This document shows, in pieces, positions 9,971-18,349 of a stretch of DNA of 64,000 bases. Positions within the stretch are counted from its first letter, which is position 1; every line of letters begins with the position of its first letter. Source of the stretch: Halomonas maura (GTDB lineage Bacteria > Pseudomonadota > Gammaproteobacteria > Pseudomonadales > Halomonadaceae); the NCBI RefSeq assembly GCF_030409305.1, contig NZ_JAUFPQ010000023.1, forward strand, positions 406,734 through 470,733. Direction: 5' to 3'. The position numbers and the translations under genes are program-made. The notes beneath the pieces are model-generated. The model did not search any database, was not told the DNA's origin, and saw nothing but the letters and a program-made list of their open reading frames with translations.

Positions 9971-10743
9971 GCCACTCCGACGACTCCCCGGACCCCGGGC
10001 AGGCCCAGGCCCCGCTGATCGAGCACCTGATCGAGCTGCGCTCGCGGCTGATGCGGGCCGTGGTGGCGATCCTGGTGATCTTCCTCGGGCTCTACGCCTT
10101 CGCCAACGACATCTACGGCTTCGTCGCCGAGCCGCTGATGGCGTTGCTGCCGGAAGGCTCCCAGATGATCGCCACCGAGGTCGCCTCGCCCTTCCTGGCG
10201 CCCTTCAAGCTGACCCTGGTGGTGGCGGTGTTCATCGCCGTGCCCTACGTGCTCCATCAGGCCTGGGCCTTCGTGGCCCCGGGGCTCTACGACAACGAGA
10301 AGGCCCTGGCGCTGCCGATCCTCGCCTCCAGCATACTGCTCTTCTACGCCGGCGCGGCCTTCGCCTACTACGTGGTCTTCCCGCTGCTGTTCCAGTTCTT
10401 CACCCAGACCGGGCCGGAGAACGTCGCGGTGATGACCGACATCAACGCCTACCTGAACTTCGTCCTCAAGCTGTTCTTCGCCTTCGGGGTGGCCTTCGAG
10501 ATCCCCATCGCCACCTTCCTGCTGATCCTCAGCGGGGCGACCACGGTGGAGAGCCTGTCGAAGAAGCGCCCCTACATCATCCTCGGCTGCTTCGTGGTCG
10601 GCATGCTGCTGACCCCGCCGGACGTGATCTCCCAGAGCCTGCTGGCGGTGCCCATGTACCTGCTCTACGAGGTCGGCCTGCTGTTCGGCCGCCTGGTCCG
10701 CCGCAAGCGCGACAAGGATGCCGCCGAGCAGGACGAGGAATAA
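9967..10743 (+). CDS. tatC: Twin-arginine translocase subunit TatC
   Basis: Six-helix integral membrane core of the Tat translocase that binds the RR signal peptide; 258 residues (E. coli 258). The N-terminal LIEHLIELRSRLMRA segment is the diagnostic TatC signal-recognition region, and FVAPGLYDNEKALALPI and the GVAFEIPIATFLL helix are also present. The charged C-terminal tail (RRKRDKDAAEQDEE) is cytoplasmic. It is the last gene of the operon; a 7-bp tandem repeat and then a strong rho-independent terminator follow the stop codon. Confidence 0.97.
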   Translation: MSHSDDSPDPGQAQAPLIEHLIELRSRLMRAVVAILVIFLGLYAFANDIYGFVAEPLMALLPEGSQMIATEVASPFLAPFKLTLVVAVFIAVPYVLHQAWAFVAPGLYDNEKALALPILASSILLFYAGAAFAYYVVFPLLFQFFTQTGPENVAVMTDINAYLNFVLKLFFAFGVAFEIPIATFLLILSGATTVESLSKKRPYIILGCFVVGMLLTPPDVISQSLLAVPMYLLYEVGLLFGRLVRRKRDKDAAEQDEE

Positions 10744-10750
10744 GCCGCAA

Positions 10751-10813
10751 GCTCGACGCTCGACGCTCGACGCTCGACGCTCGACGCTCGACGCTCGACG
10801 CTCGACGCTCGAC
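10751..10813 (+). repeat. Nine-copy tandem 7-bp repeat (GCTCGAC)n
   Basis: Nine perfect head-to-tail copies of GCTCGAC occupy 63 bp, starting 7 nt after the tatC stop codon and ending 14 nt before the tatC terminator stem. CAAGC-type flanks on both sides (CCGCAA before, GGCAAGC after) suggest expansion of a seed element. The unit length is not a multiple of three and the repeat lies outside any gene, so it is unlikely to code for protein. Perfect identity of all copies points to recent or ongoing slippage. A role in tatC mRNA 3'-end length is possible but unproven. Confidence 0.95.
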
Positions 10814-10827
10814 GGCAAGCTAATGCA

Positions 10828-10866
10828 CAGCGCCTCCCCGGCAAGGCCAGGGAGGCGCTGTTCTTC
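10828..10866 (+). terminator. Rho-independent terminator of tatABC
   Basis: An 11-bp perfect stem, CAGCGCCTCCC (10828-10838) with GGGAGGCGCTG (10850-10860), has an 11-nt loop and is followed by TTCTTCC. It lies 85 nt after the tatC stop, just beyond the tandem repeat. The T-tract is short but the stem is strong. Confidence 0.8.
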
Positions 10867-10905
10867 CAGCTTCAGGCTGCCAGGTGCGAAGCGCCGCGCT
10901 TCCAG
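10861..10905 (+). repeat. Dispersed intergenic repeat, copy 1 (TTCTTCCAGCT family)
   Basis: The stretch beginning TTCTTCCAGCT and continuing GCCAGGTGCGAAGCGCCG reappears at 53282-53317 as TTCTTCCAGCT directly followed by GCCAGGCGCGCAGCGCCG. The two differ by a 7-nt insertion (about TCAGGCT) and two substitutions. Both copies start at the T-tract of a plus-strand terminator. No coding potential is evident. Confidence 0.6.
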
Positions 10906-10909
10906 CGAC

Positions 10910-10946
10910 TGACCCGGCGCAGCCGGAGCGCCGGTCCGCCGGGTCA
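10910..10946 (-). terminator. Possible hairpin terminator at the 3' end of elbB
   Basis: A 9-bp stem, TGACCCGGC (10910-10918) with GCCGGGTCA (10938-10946), has its gene-proximal arm overlapping the elbB stop codon. The minus-strand sequence beyond it lacks a clear T-tract, so this may be an mRNA-stabilising hairpin rather than a true terminator. Confidence 0.45.
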
Positions 10947-11606
10947 GAGGTCCATCAGCTCGTCGAGGCGATCGACCAGCTTGAAGATGCCGGTGGCCGC
11001 CTCGCCGATGCGGGTCGCCAGCATATAGGCCGGGGTGGTGACCACACGGTTCTCGAAGTCGACCACGATGTCCCCCACGCTGCAGCTGCGGTGCAGGCCG
11101 CCCATGCTGCTGATCGCCCCGGCCACGCCCGGGTCATGGCCGATGGTCACGGCGATGCCCGGCCCCAGCAGGCGCGGCACCATCACCGGCGCGATGCACA
11201 TCAGACCGATCGGCTTGCGATCCTCATGGAAGGCGGCCAGGGCCTCCACCAGGTCGCCCTGGATCACCATGTCGGCGCCGGCCTCGGCAAAGTTGGAGAG
11301 GTTCTTGGCCGCACCGAACCCCCCCGGCAGGATCACCGCATCGAAGGCGTCGGCATCGAGGTCGGTCAGCGGCTCGATCTCGCCCCGCGCCAGGCGTGCC
11401 GATTCGACCAGCACGTTGCGCCGCTCGCCGTCGGCCACCTCGCCGTGGCGATGGTCGATGACGTGGTGCTGGTCGATGTCCGGCGCGAAACAGCGGTAGC
11501 CGATACCCAACTGGTCGAGCCGCAGCAGGGTCAGGGTCGTCTCGTAGATCTCCGAGCCATCCTGCACGCCGCACCCCGACAGAATGACCGCCACCTGTTT
11601 GCTCAT
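10944..11606 (-). CDS. elbB: ElbB-type glyoxalase (DJ-1/PfpI superfamily)
   Basis: Cytoplasmic protein of the DJ-1/PfpI class I glutamine amidotransferase-like superfamily, 220 residues. It matches ElbB (also called YhbL or SCRP-27A), for which weak glyoxalase activity and an effect on isoprenoid production are reported. The family start VAVILSGCGVQDGSEIYE, the VILPGGFGAAKNLS segment and the nucleophile-elbow cysteine in IGLMCIAPVM are all present. AGGAGAAGG lies 3-10 nt before the ATG. The gene is divergent from hemB across 214 nt. Its physiological substrate is not known. Confidence 0.9.
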   Translation of the reverse strand: MSKQVAVILSGCGVQDGSEIYETTLTLLRLDQLGIGYRCFAPDIDQHHVIDHRHGEVADGERRNVLVESARLARGEIEPLTDLDADAFDAVILPGGFGAAKNLSNFAEAGADMVIQGDLVEALAAFHEDRKPIGLMCIAPVMVPRLLGPGIAVTIGHDPGVAGAISSMGGLHRSCSVGDIVVDFENRVVTTPAYMLATRIGEAATGIFKLVDRLDELMDL

Positions 11607-11673
11607 GTCCTTCTCCTCGAACGCATCCTGCCGATAGGCGACAGGGCCGGTAACCGTGAAGCCACCACTTTAG

Positions 11674-12819
<1,146 letters not shown>

Positions 12820-12821
12820 CC

Positions 12822-12843
12822 ACCGGAGGGGTTCGCCTCCGGT
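12822..12843 (+). terminator. Hairpin between hemB and ppk1
   Basis: An 8-bp perfect stem, ACCGGAGG / CCTCCGGT, with a 6-nt loop lies directly after the hemB stop and 17 nt before the ppk1 ATG. No T-tract follows, so it may only weakly attenuate read-through into ppk1. Confidence 0.45.
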
Positions 12844-12860
12844 TCACGACAGGGAACCCC

Positions 12861-15065
12861 ATGGACGAATCGCGCCGCCCCGACACGCCCTCCGCCCCGG
12901 ACCACGCCTCCGACGGCGAGGCCATCAGCGAGCTCCCCGCCCCGCGCCTGAACCAGACCCGCACCGGCATCAAGCCCAAGGCGATGCCGGACCCGGAGGC
13001 CGACCTCTCCGACCCGGGACTGTACTTCAACCGGGAACTGTCGCACCTGCAGTTCAACATCCGGGTCCTGGAACAGGCCCAGGACGAGGCGCACCCGCTG
13101 CTCAACCGGCTGATGTTCCTGCTGATCTTCTCGTCCAACATGGACGAGTTCTTCGAGATCCGGGTGGCCGGCCTGAAGAACCAGGTGGCCCTGGGCGACG
13201 AGACGACGGGCGCCGACGGCCGCTCGCCGCGCTCGGTGCTGGCCGAGATTTCCCAGATCGCCCACGAGCAGGTGGAACGCCAGTACCGCATCCTCAACGA
13301 GGCACTGATCCCCGCCCTGGAGGCCCAGCACCTGCGCTTCCGCCGCCGCGGCGACTGGACCGACGCCCAGCGCGCCTGGGTGCGCGCCTACTTCGAGGCC
13401 GAGATCATGCCGGTGATCAGTCCCATCGGGCTGGACCCCTCGCATCCCTTCCCGCGGCTGGTCAACAAGAGCCTCAACTTCATCGTCGAACTCGAGGGCA
13501 AGGATGCCTTCGGTCGCGAGGGCGGGCTGGCCATCCTGCCGGCGCCTCGCTCGCTGCCCCGGGTGATCGCCCTGCCGGATGATCTCTGCGAGTCCGGCTT
13601 CACCGAGTACGTCTTCCTGTCGTCGATGATCCATGCCCATGCCGAGGAAGTGTTCCCCGGCATGAAGGTACGCGGTTGCTACCAGTTCCGCCTGACCCGC
13701 AACGCCGACATGTCGGTGGATCCCGAGGAGGTGTCCGACCTGGCCTCGGCGTTGCGTGGCGAGCTGCTCTCGCGTCGCTATGGCAGCGGCGTGCGCCTGG
13801 AGGTGGCCGACAACTGTCCCGAGGATCTCGCCGGCTTCCTGCTCAAGCAGTTCAAGCTCGAGGAGGCCGATCTCTACCGGGTCAACGGCCCGGTGAACCT
13901 GACCCGCATGATGTCGGTACTCGGCGAGGTGGAGCGTCCCGAGCTGCTCTACCGCCCCTTCACCCCCGGCCTGCCCAAGGCGCTGAGAAAACGCGACAGC
14001 GTGATCCAGGCCATGGCCGAGGGCGACATCCTGCTGCACCATCCCTTCCACACCTTCTCGCCGGTGGAGGAGATGCTGCGCGAGGCGGCCCGGGACCCGG
14101 ACGTGCTGGCCATCAAGCAGACCCTCTACCGCACCGGGGCCGACTCGCCGATCGTCAACGCCCTGGTGGAGGCCGCCGGCAACGGCAAGGAAGTCACGGT
14201 GGTGATCGAACTGCGGGCGCGCTTCGACGAGGCCGACAACCTGGCCCTGGCCTCGCGGCTGCAGGAGGCCGGCGCCATCGTCATCTACGGCGTGATGGCC
14301 TACAAGACCCACGCCAAGATGATGCACATCGTGCGCCGCGAGAAGGGAGAGCTGCGCCACTACGCCCACCTGGGCACCGGCAACTACCACTCCAAGACCG
14401 CCAAGCTCTACACCGACTACAGCCTGCTCACCGCCGACCCGGTGCTGTGCGCCGACGTGCACAAGGTCTTCCAGCAACTCTCCGGGATGGGCCGGGCCCG
14501 CAAGATCGAGAAGCTGCTGCACGCGCCCTTCACCCTCCACGAGCGCCTGGTGGCGATGATCGATCGGGAGGCCGAGCATGCCCGCAAGGGCAAGCGCGCC
14601 CACCTGATCATCAAGTGCAACTCGCTGACCGAGCCCAAGCTGATCCAGGCCCTCTACCGGGCCGCCCAGGCCGGCGTGGAGTGCGACCTGATCATCCGCG
14701 GCATGTGCTGCCTGCGCCCCGGCCTGCCGGGGATCTCCGAGACCATCCGGGTGCGCTCGATCATCGGCCGCTTCCTCGAGCACACCCGGGTCTTCCACTT
14801 CCACAACGACGGCAAGCCCGAGACCTGGGGCTCCAGCGCCGACTTCATGGCCCGCAACATGTTCCACCGCGTGGAGACCTGCTTCCCGCTGCTCGACAAG
14901 AAGCTGGCCGCCCAGGTACGCAAGGACCTCGAAACCTACCTGGTGGACAACTGCCAGAGCTGGCTGCTGCAGGCCGACGGCACCTACGTCAAGCAGAGCC
15001 CCGGCGACGCCGCCCCCATCAGCGCCCAGGAGACCCTGCTCTACGCCTATGCGGCCCGGGCCTAG
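12861..15065 (+). CDS. ppk1: Polyphosphate kinase 1
   Basis: Makes inorganic polyphosphate from ATP, membrane-associated; 734 residues, about 45 longer than E. coli PPK because of an acidic, Pro-rich N-terminal extension (1-50). The N domain begins at YFNRELSHLQFNIRVLEQA. The autophosphorylated histidine is in YKTHAKMMHI (H484, equivalent to E. coli H435) and the second catalytic histidine is in FLEHTRVF (H641, equivalent to H592). HLGTGNYHSKTAKLYTDYS is conserved. ppx, which degrades polyphosphate, is 7 kb away and not linked. The gene is convergent with the DUF3087 gene, with only 8 nt between the stop codons. Confidence 0.97.
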   Translation: MDESRRPDTPSAPDHASDGEAISELPAPRLNQTRTGIKPKAMPDPEADLSDPGLYFNRELSHLQFNIRVLEQAQDEAHPLLNRLMFLLIFSSNMDEFFEIRVAGLKNQVALGDETTGADGRSPRSVLAEISQIAHEQVERQYRILNEALIPALEAQHLRFRRRGDWTDAQRAWVRAYFEAEIMPVISPIGLDPSHPFPRLVNKSLNFIVELEGKDAFGREGGLAILPAPRSLPRVIALPDDLCESGFTEYVFLSSMIHAHAEEVFPGMKVRGCYQFRLTRNADMSVDPEEVSDLASALRGELLSRRYGSGVRLEVADNCPEDLAGFLLKQFKLEEADLYRVNGPVNLTRMMSVLGEVERPELLYRPFTPGLPKALRKRDSVIQAMAEGDILLHHPFHTFSPVEEMLREAARDPDVLAIKQTLYRTGADSPIVNALVEAAGNGKEVTVVIELRARFDEADNLALASRLQEAGAIVIYGVMAYKTHAKMMHIVRREKGELRHYAHLGTGNYHSKTAKLYTDYSLLTADPVLCADVHKVFQQLSGMGRARKIEKLLHAPFTLHERLVAMIDREAEHARKGKRAHLIIKCNSLTEPKLIQALYRAAQAGVECDLIIRGMCCLRPGLPGISETIRVRSIIGRFLEHTRVFHFHNDGKPETWGSSADFMARNMFHRVETCFPLLDKKLAAQVRKDLETYLVDNCQSWLLQADGTYVKQSPGDAAPISAQETLLYAYAARA

Positions 15066-15073
15066 GCGCTCGC

Positions 15074-15586
15074 CTAGCCGCGCCTGAAGGCAGCGAGGTC
15101 GGCCTCGTCGAGGCCGTCGACCCGTTCCGGCAGGCCACGCGCGTTGCGGGCCAGGCGCAGCGCCTGGCGCTCGGCCAGCCGCTCGGCATCGTCGTCCAGG
15201 GTCCGCCCGTCGAGTTCGCCCAGCTGCGCCATGCCCTGGTGGTAGAAGGCCAGCACCGCCAGGGCCCGCTCGTCCCCGTCGGCCATGCCCCGGCGCAGGG
15301 CGGGCAGGTAGCCGCTCACCGTCGCGAGCCGTTGCTTGAGCCGCCAGCCATAGCGCACCGGCGCCAGCCAGGGCCGGTCGCGCAGCACGGCCAGCACCAG
15401 GCTGGTGGCGACCAGCCCCAGCAGCACGCCCAAGGCATTGAGCCAGAGGCTCGGGGTGAAGACGGCGCCGAGCAGCTGGGTGAAGACCAGCGCGAAGACG
15501 ATCAACTGGCCGGCCATGGCCAGGCCGACCAGGCGGGAGGTTCGGCGGTAGCTGTGGGGGTCGTGGGATGCGAAGCGAAACGACAT
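15074..15586 (-). CDS. DUF3087 family membrane protein
   Basis: A 170-residue protein with two predicted transmembrane helices (about 20-40, LVGLAMAGQLIVFALVFTQL, and 48-67, WLNALGVLLGLVATSLVLAV). A charged, helical C-terminal cytoplasmic domain follows (RLAERQALRLARNARGLPER and so on). It resembles the DUF3087 family of gammaproteobacterial proteins of unknown function; the assignment is from memory of family features. The stop lies 8 nt from the ppk1 stop, tail to tail, so no separate terminators exist. I cannot suggest a function. Confidence 0.72.
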   Translation of the reverse strand: MSFRFASHDPHSYRRTSRLVGLAMAGQLIVFALVFTQLLGAVFTPSLWLNALGVLLGLVATSLVLAVLRDRPWLAPVRYGWRLKQRLATVSGYLPALRRGMADGDERALAVLAFYHQGMAQLGELDGRTLDDDAERLAERQALRLARNARGLPERVDGLDEADLAAFRRG

Positions 15587-15665
15587 GACATGGCCCTGGC
15601 GGCGGGTGAATGATGCCGGGATTATCCCGACATCCCCCGTCCGGGTACAGTTGACGCGGTGTCGT

Positions 15666-16760
15666 CTAGCCTCGCTGCACTTCCCCCAGGCGCTCCGCCG
15701 CGGTCATCAGCAGGTGCTCGGTGGTCTCCCAGCCGATGCAGGCGTCGGTGACCGAGACCCCGTAGCGCAACTTGCCGGGGGCCAGGGGCTGCTTGCCCTC
15801 GTGGAGATGGCTCTCCAGCATCAGCCCGACCAGGGCGGTGTCACCGGCCAGCCGCTGGCCCAGGACGTCGAGCATCACCTCGCTCTGGCGACGATGGTCC
15901 TTGCGCGCATTGGCGTGGCTGCAATCGACCATCAGCCGGGGCGTCAGGCCGGCGGCCTCCAGCGCCCGCCGGCTGGCGGCCACCTGGGGCGCCCGGTAGT
16001 TGGGCTCGCCGTGCCCCCCGCGCAGCACCACATGGGTATGCGGGTTGCCCGGGGTCTCGCGCGCCATCGGCCGGCCGTCCGCGGCCATGGCGAAGTGCTG
16101 GTGGGAATGGGCCGCGGCACGCATGGCATCGATGGCCACCTGCAGGTCGCCGCTGGTGGCGTTCTTGAAGCCCACCACGGCCTCGAGGCCGCTGGCCATC
16201 TCGCGGTGCAGCTGGGACTCGGTGGTGCGGGCCCCGATCGCCACCCAGGCCAGCAGGTCGTCCAGGTAGGGGGCGAGCATCGGCTGCAGCAGCTCGGTGG
16301 CCACGGGCAGGCCCAGCCCGGCGATCTCGCGCATCAGCGAGCGAGACAGCTCGAGGCCGCGGGCCAGGTCGCCACGGCCGTCCAGATCCGGGTCATAGGC
16401 CAGGCCCTTCCAGCCCACGGTGGTCCGGGGCTTCTCCACGTAGACGCGCATCACCGGCAGGAGGCGATCCTCGATGTGCGGGGCCAGGGCCGCCAGCCGC
16501 CGGGCGTACTCGAGGGCGGCCTCGGGATCATGGATCGAGCAGGGGCCGACCACCACCAGCAGCCGGTCGTCGCGGCCCGCGAGGATCTCGCGGATGGCCT
16601 GGCGCTGGCCCTCGATGCGCCGGGCCAGGGCCGGCGGCAGCGGCAGCGCCCGGTGCAGGGCCTCGGGGGTGGGCAGGTGGGTGGCGCTGTCGCGACGGCC
16701 TTCGGGCGCGTCGCTCGGCGACGGGCGGGCCAGGGAAACGGGGGCGTTCATGGGGGTCAT
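15666..16760 (-). CDS. 3-deoxy-7-phosphoheptulonate (DAHP) synthase, class I
   Basis: First enzyme of the shikimate pathway, condensing phosphoenolpyruvate and erythrose 4-phosphate; 364 residues from the chosen start. It is the AroF/G/H-type class I-alpha enzyme: VVVGPCSIHDPEAALEYA, MRVYVEKPRTTVGWKG, and the metal-ligand region MVDCSHANARKDHRRQ are all present. The ATG at 16760 overlaps the stop of an upstream small ORF (TGATG). ATGs at 16751 and 16781 are also in frame, and a GGAG lies just before the 16760 ATG. The upstream arrangement of two small ORFs rich in Tyr, Trp and Phe strongly suggests control by aromatic amino acid supply. Which amino acid inhibits the enzyme cannot be told from sequence alone. 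Confidence 0.93.
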   Translation of the reverse strand: MTPMNAPVSLARPSPSDAPEGRRDSATHLPTPEALHRALPLPPALARRIEGQRQAIREILAGRDDRLLVVVGPCSIHDPEAALEYARRLAALAPHIEDRLLPVMRVYVEKPRTTVGWKGLAYDPDLDGRGDLARGLELSRSLMREIAGLGLPVATELLQPMLAPYLDDLLAWVAIGARTTESQLHREMASGLEAVVGFKNATSGDLQVAIDAMRAAAHSHQHFAMAADGRPMARETPGNPHTHVVLRGGHGEPNYRAPQVAASRRALEAAGLTPRLMVDCSHANARKDHRRQSEVMLDVLGQRLAGDTALVGLMLESHLHEGKQPLAPGKLRYGVSVTDACIGWETTEHLLMTAAERLGEVQRG

Positions 16761-16924
16761 CAACTCCGTGAGCGGGAACATCGGCTGGTCGTCATGCCAC
16801 CGGCGGTCTCACGGTCGGAGGTGGCGCCCTGGCCCGACCGCGCCTCGCTAAATCGCCAACCATAGCCGTAATAGCCCCGTCCCGGGGTGCGGTACTCGGC
16901 GTGGGCGCGATGCGATGCGGTCAT
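16760..16924 (-). CDS. Small aromatic-rich ORF, probable second leader peptide of the DAHP synthase gene
   Basis: A 54-codon ORF with a strong ribosome binding site (CAGGAGACG, 4 nt before the ATG). Its stop codon overlaps the DAHP synthase start (TGATG), so translation of the two should be coupled. Residues 17-25 read GYYGYGWRF, six aromatics in nine positions, using TAT and TTT codons that are uncommon in this GC-rich genome. It closely mimics the small ORF at 17054-17203 in its ribosome binding site, aromatic run and following TTTAGC codons. Similarity to annotated proteins is unknown to me; leader-peptide function is inferred. Confidence 0.6.
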   Translation of the reverse strand: MTASHRAHAEYRTPGRGYYGYGWRFSEARSGQGATSDRETAGGMTTSRCSRSRS

Positions 16925-16963
16925 GGGGCGTCTCCTGTCGTCGTGTGTGGGGCCTGCAATGCA

Positions 16964-16996
16964 GAACCCCCGGGCGGGGTTGCCGTCCGGGGGTTC
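16964..16996 (-). terminator. Attenuator-like hairpin between the two leader ORFs
   Basis: A perfect 10-bp stem (GAACCCCCGG / CCGGGGGTTC, loop of 13 nt) lies 57 nt downstream of the first leader ORF and 39 nt upstream of the second. On the transcribed strand it is followed by TGCATTGC, with no real T-tract, so termination may need Rho or the hairpin may act by sequestering RNA. Its place in a leader with aromatic codons fits attenuation. Confidence 0.55.
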
Positions 16997-17053
16997 AGTG
17001 TCGGAGGCAACCCTGGGCGGGGCGTGCCTCGCGGCGTGGTCCTTGATGCGGGG

Positions 17054-17203
17054 TCAGGACACGGCCGCCGGCACGCCGGCGCTAAACCAGTAGCCGGGCC
17101 AATAGTGATCGAGCCCGCCGACGCCTGCGCGAGCACGGGCCGCCGTCACCGCCACGGGGGCAGCCTGCGGGTCACGCGGGGTCATGGGTCGGCTCGAGTC
17201 CAT
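17054..17203 (-). CDS. Small aromatic-rich ORF, probable first leader peptide of the DAHP synthase gene
   Basis: A 49-codon ORF with the ribosome binding site CAGGAGACG 3 nt before its ATG, the same sequence as that of the second leader ORF. Residues 33-41 read HYWPGYWFS: two Tyr, two Trp and one Phe in nine positions. Tyr is once encoded by TAT and Phe by TTT, rarer codons here. The N-terminal half is Ala/Arg/Pro-rich and not informative. It is followed by a 10-bp hairpin and then a paralogous leader ORF that is coupled to the DAHP synthase. I infer sensing of charged aromatic tRNAs by ribosome stalling. Confidence 0.6.
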   Translation of the reverse strand: MDSSRPMTPRDPQAAPVAVTAARARAGVGGLDHYWPGYWFSAGVPAAVS

Positions 17204-17278
17204 GGTCGTCTCCTGAGGTCTGCTGCCATCCTGCCGCCTCGCGGGGCGGATGGCAAGGGCGGCGTGGGTCGCCGCGGC

Positions 17279-17407
17279 TCAGCCGGTGGCCAGCTGTACC
17301 CAGCCGATGGTCGCCGGCAACGCACTCATGCCCACCAGCACCGCCAGGCCCAGGAAGACCGCCAGCAGGCCGCTGTCGTCCTTGAAGTTCTCGTCGTGTC
17401 CCGCCAT
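17279..17407 (-). CDS. Small single-pass membrane protein (42 residues)
   Basis: A 42-codon ORF starting ATG at 17407, preceded by GAGAGGAACACGAC (AGAGG about 8 nt upstream). The product has a short acidic head (MAGHDENFKDDSG) and one hydrophobic helix (about 14-38, LLAVFLGLAVLVGMSALPATI). The regular codon use, good ribosome binding site and clean topology argue that it is real. I do not recognise a family. It lies on the same strand upstream of the DAHP-synthase leader and downstream of the flavin reductase; a 5'-neighbouring dehydrogenase remnant separates it from the latter. Confidence 0.6.
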   Translation of the reverse strand: MAGHDENFKDDSGLLAVFLGLAVLVGMSALPATIGWVQLATG

Positions 17408-17448
17408 GTCGTGTTCCTCTCGGGGTGATCGTCAGGATGTCCGGCATT

Positions 17449-17526
17449 CTAGCGAAGATGCCGGCCGCCATCGACCGGCAGGCTGATCCCGGTCACGTCG
17501 CGGTTGTCGAGCCGGTCGCGCAGGCT
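17449..17526 (-). pseudogene. 3' remnant of a short-chain dehydrogenase/reductase gene
   Basis: The last about 25 codons before the TAG at 17449 read LRDRLDNRDVTGISLPVDGG followed by RHLR. This is the typical SDR C-terminus (DVTG-x-x-LPVDGG). The frame extends upstream only into unrelated sequence, and the flavin reductase gene ends at 17570, so the rest of an SDR gene (normally about 250 codons) is missing. No start codon with a ribosome binding site precedes this fragment in frame. It is best explained as a gene deleted down to its 3' end. Confidence 0.65.
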
Positions 17527-17569
17527 CCGGTGGCGGCCCCCGGGCCGGGGATCAGGCTGGGCGAGGCAC

Positions 17570-18349
17570 TCAGGCCCGCCGCTCCCGCACCAGGCTGCCC
17601 ACGGTCGGCACCAGCGGGTCCCGCGGCGCATAGGCGAAGACGTCGGAGAACACCCGCGACGGCACCAGTCCCAGCGAGGCCAGGACATCGACGCAGGCAT
17701 AGACCATGCCCGGCGAGCCGGAGAGGTAGACGTCATGGGCGGAGACGTCGTCGAAGTGCTCGGCCAGCGCCTCGTCGATCCGCCCCCGGTGGCCGGTCAC
17801 CCGCTCGGCATCGAAGCCGGCCTCCAGTGGCTGCTCGCTGACGCCATGGAAGGTCACGCCGTCGTGCTGCTCTGCCCACTCCCGGGCCAGGCGCTCCAGG
17901 TAGAGGTCGCGGCGCTCCCGGGCGGCCCACCACAGCGCGATGGGCCGCGAGGGGTCGGCGTGCAGGGCCGCCTCGACGATGGCCTTCATCTGGGCGAAGC
18001 CGGTGCCGGCGGCGACCAGCAGCAGGGGCCGCTCGCTGTCGGGATCCAGCACGCAGTCGCCGCCGGGCAGGCGCAGGGTCAGCTGCTGGGCCTCCACCAG
18101 CAGCTCGCGCAGCCGGGCGGAATTGCTGCGCTCCGGCCAGTGCTGGATATGCAGTTCGAGCCGGCCGTCGCCGTCGTGGGCGTTGGCGATGGAAAAGGGC
18201 ACCCAGGTCGCCTCGTCCAGCTGCATCTCGAGGTACTGGCCGGGGTCGTGGGCCATGGCCTCGGGGCGGCCCTCCAGGTGCACGCGGAAGACGTCGGGGG
18301 TGAGGTCCTCGACCTCGGCGACCTGGCAGGTCAGGGTCCTTGCCGTCAT
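17570..18349 (-). CDS. NAD(P)H-flavin reductase (ferredoxin reductase-like FAD/NAD domain)
   Basis: A 259-residue Fre-like oxidoreductase. An N-terminal FAD-binding beta barrel (about 1-100) has the PFSIANA-type flavin motif ([12 protein letters not shown]). It is followed by an NAD(P)-binding domain with [16 protein letters not shown] (about 110-125) and the C-terminal [16 protein letters not shown]. There is no 2Fe-2S domain. Its ATG overlaps the ubiD stop (ATGA), so the two are co-translated. This link suggests it supplies reduced flavin, possibly for the prenylated-FMN cofactor used by UbiD, or helps ubiquinone synthesis otherwise. The substrate is inferred, not shown. Confidence 0.83.
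   Translation of the reverse strand: MTARTLTCQVAEVEDLTPDVFRVHLEGRPEAMAHDPGQYLEMQLDEATWVPFSIANAHDGDGRLELHIQHWPERSNSARLRELLVEAQQLTLRLPGGDCVLDPDSERPLLLVAAGTGFAQMKAIVEAALHADPSRPIALWWAARERRDLYLERLAREWAEQHDGVTFHGVSEQPLEAGFDAERVTGHRGRIDEALAEHFDDVSAHDVYLSGSPGMVYACVDVLASLGLVPSRVFSDVFAYAPRDPLVPTVGSLVRERRA

Noticed and set aside
10718..10912. Open frames encoding STLDARR repeats across the 7-bp array
   Set aside because: They arise from translating the tandem repeat; start codons are inside tatC and no RBS exists.
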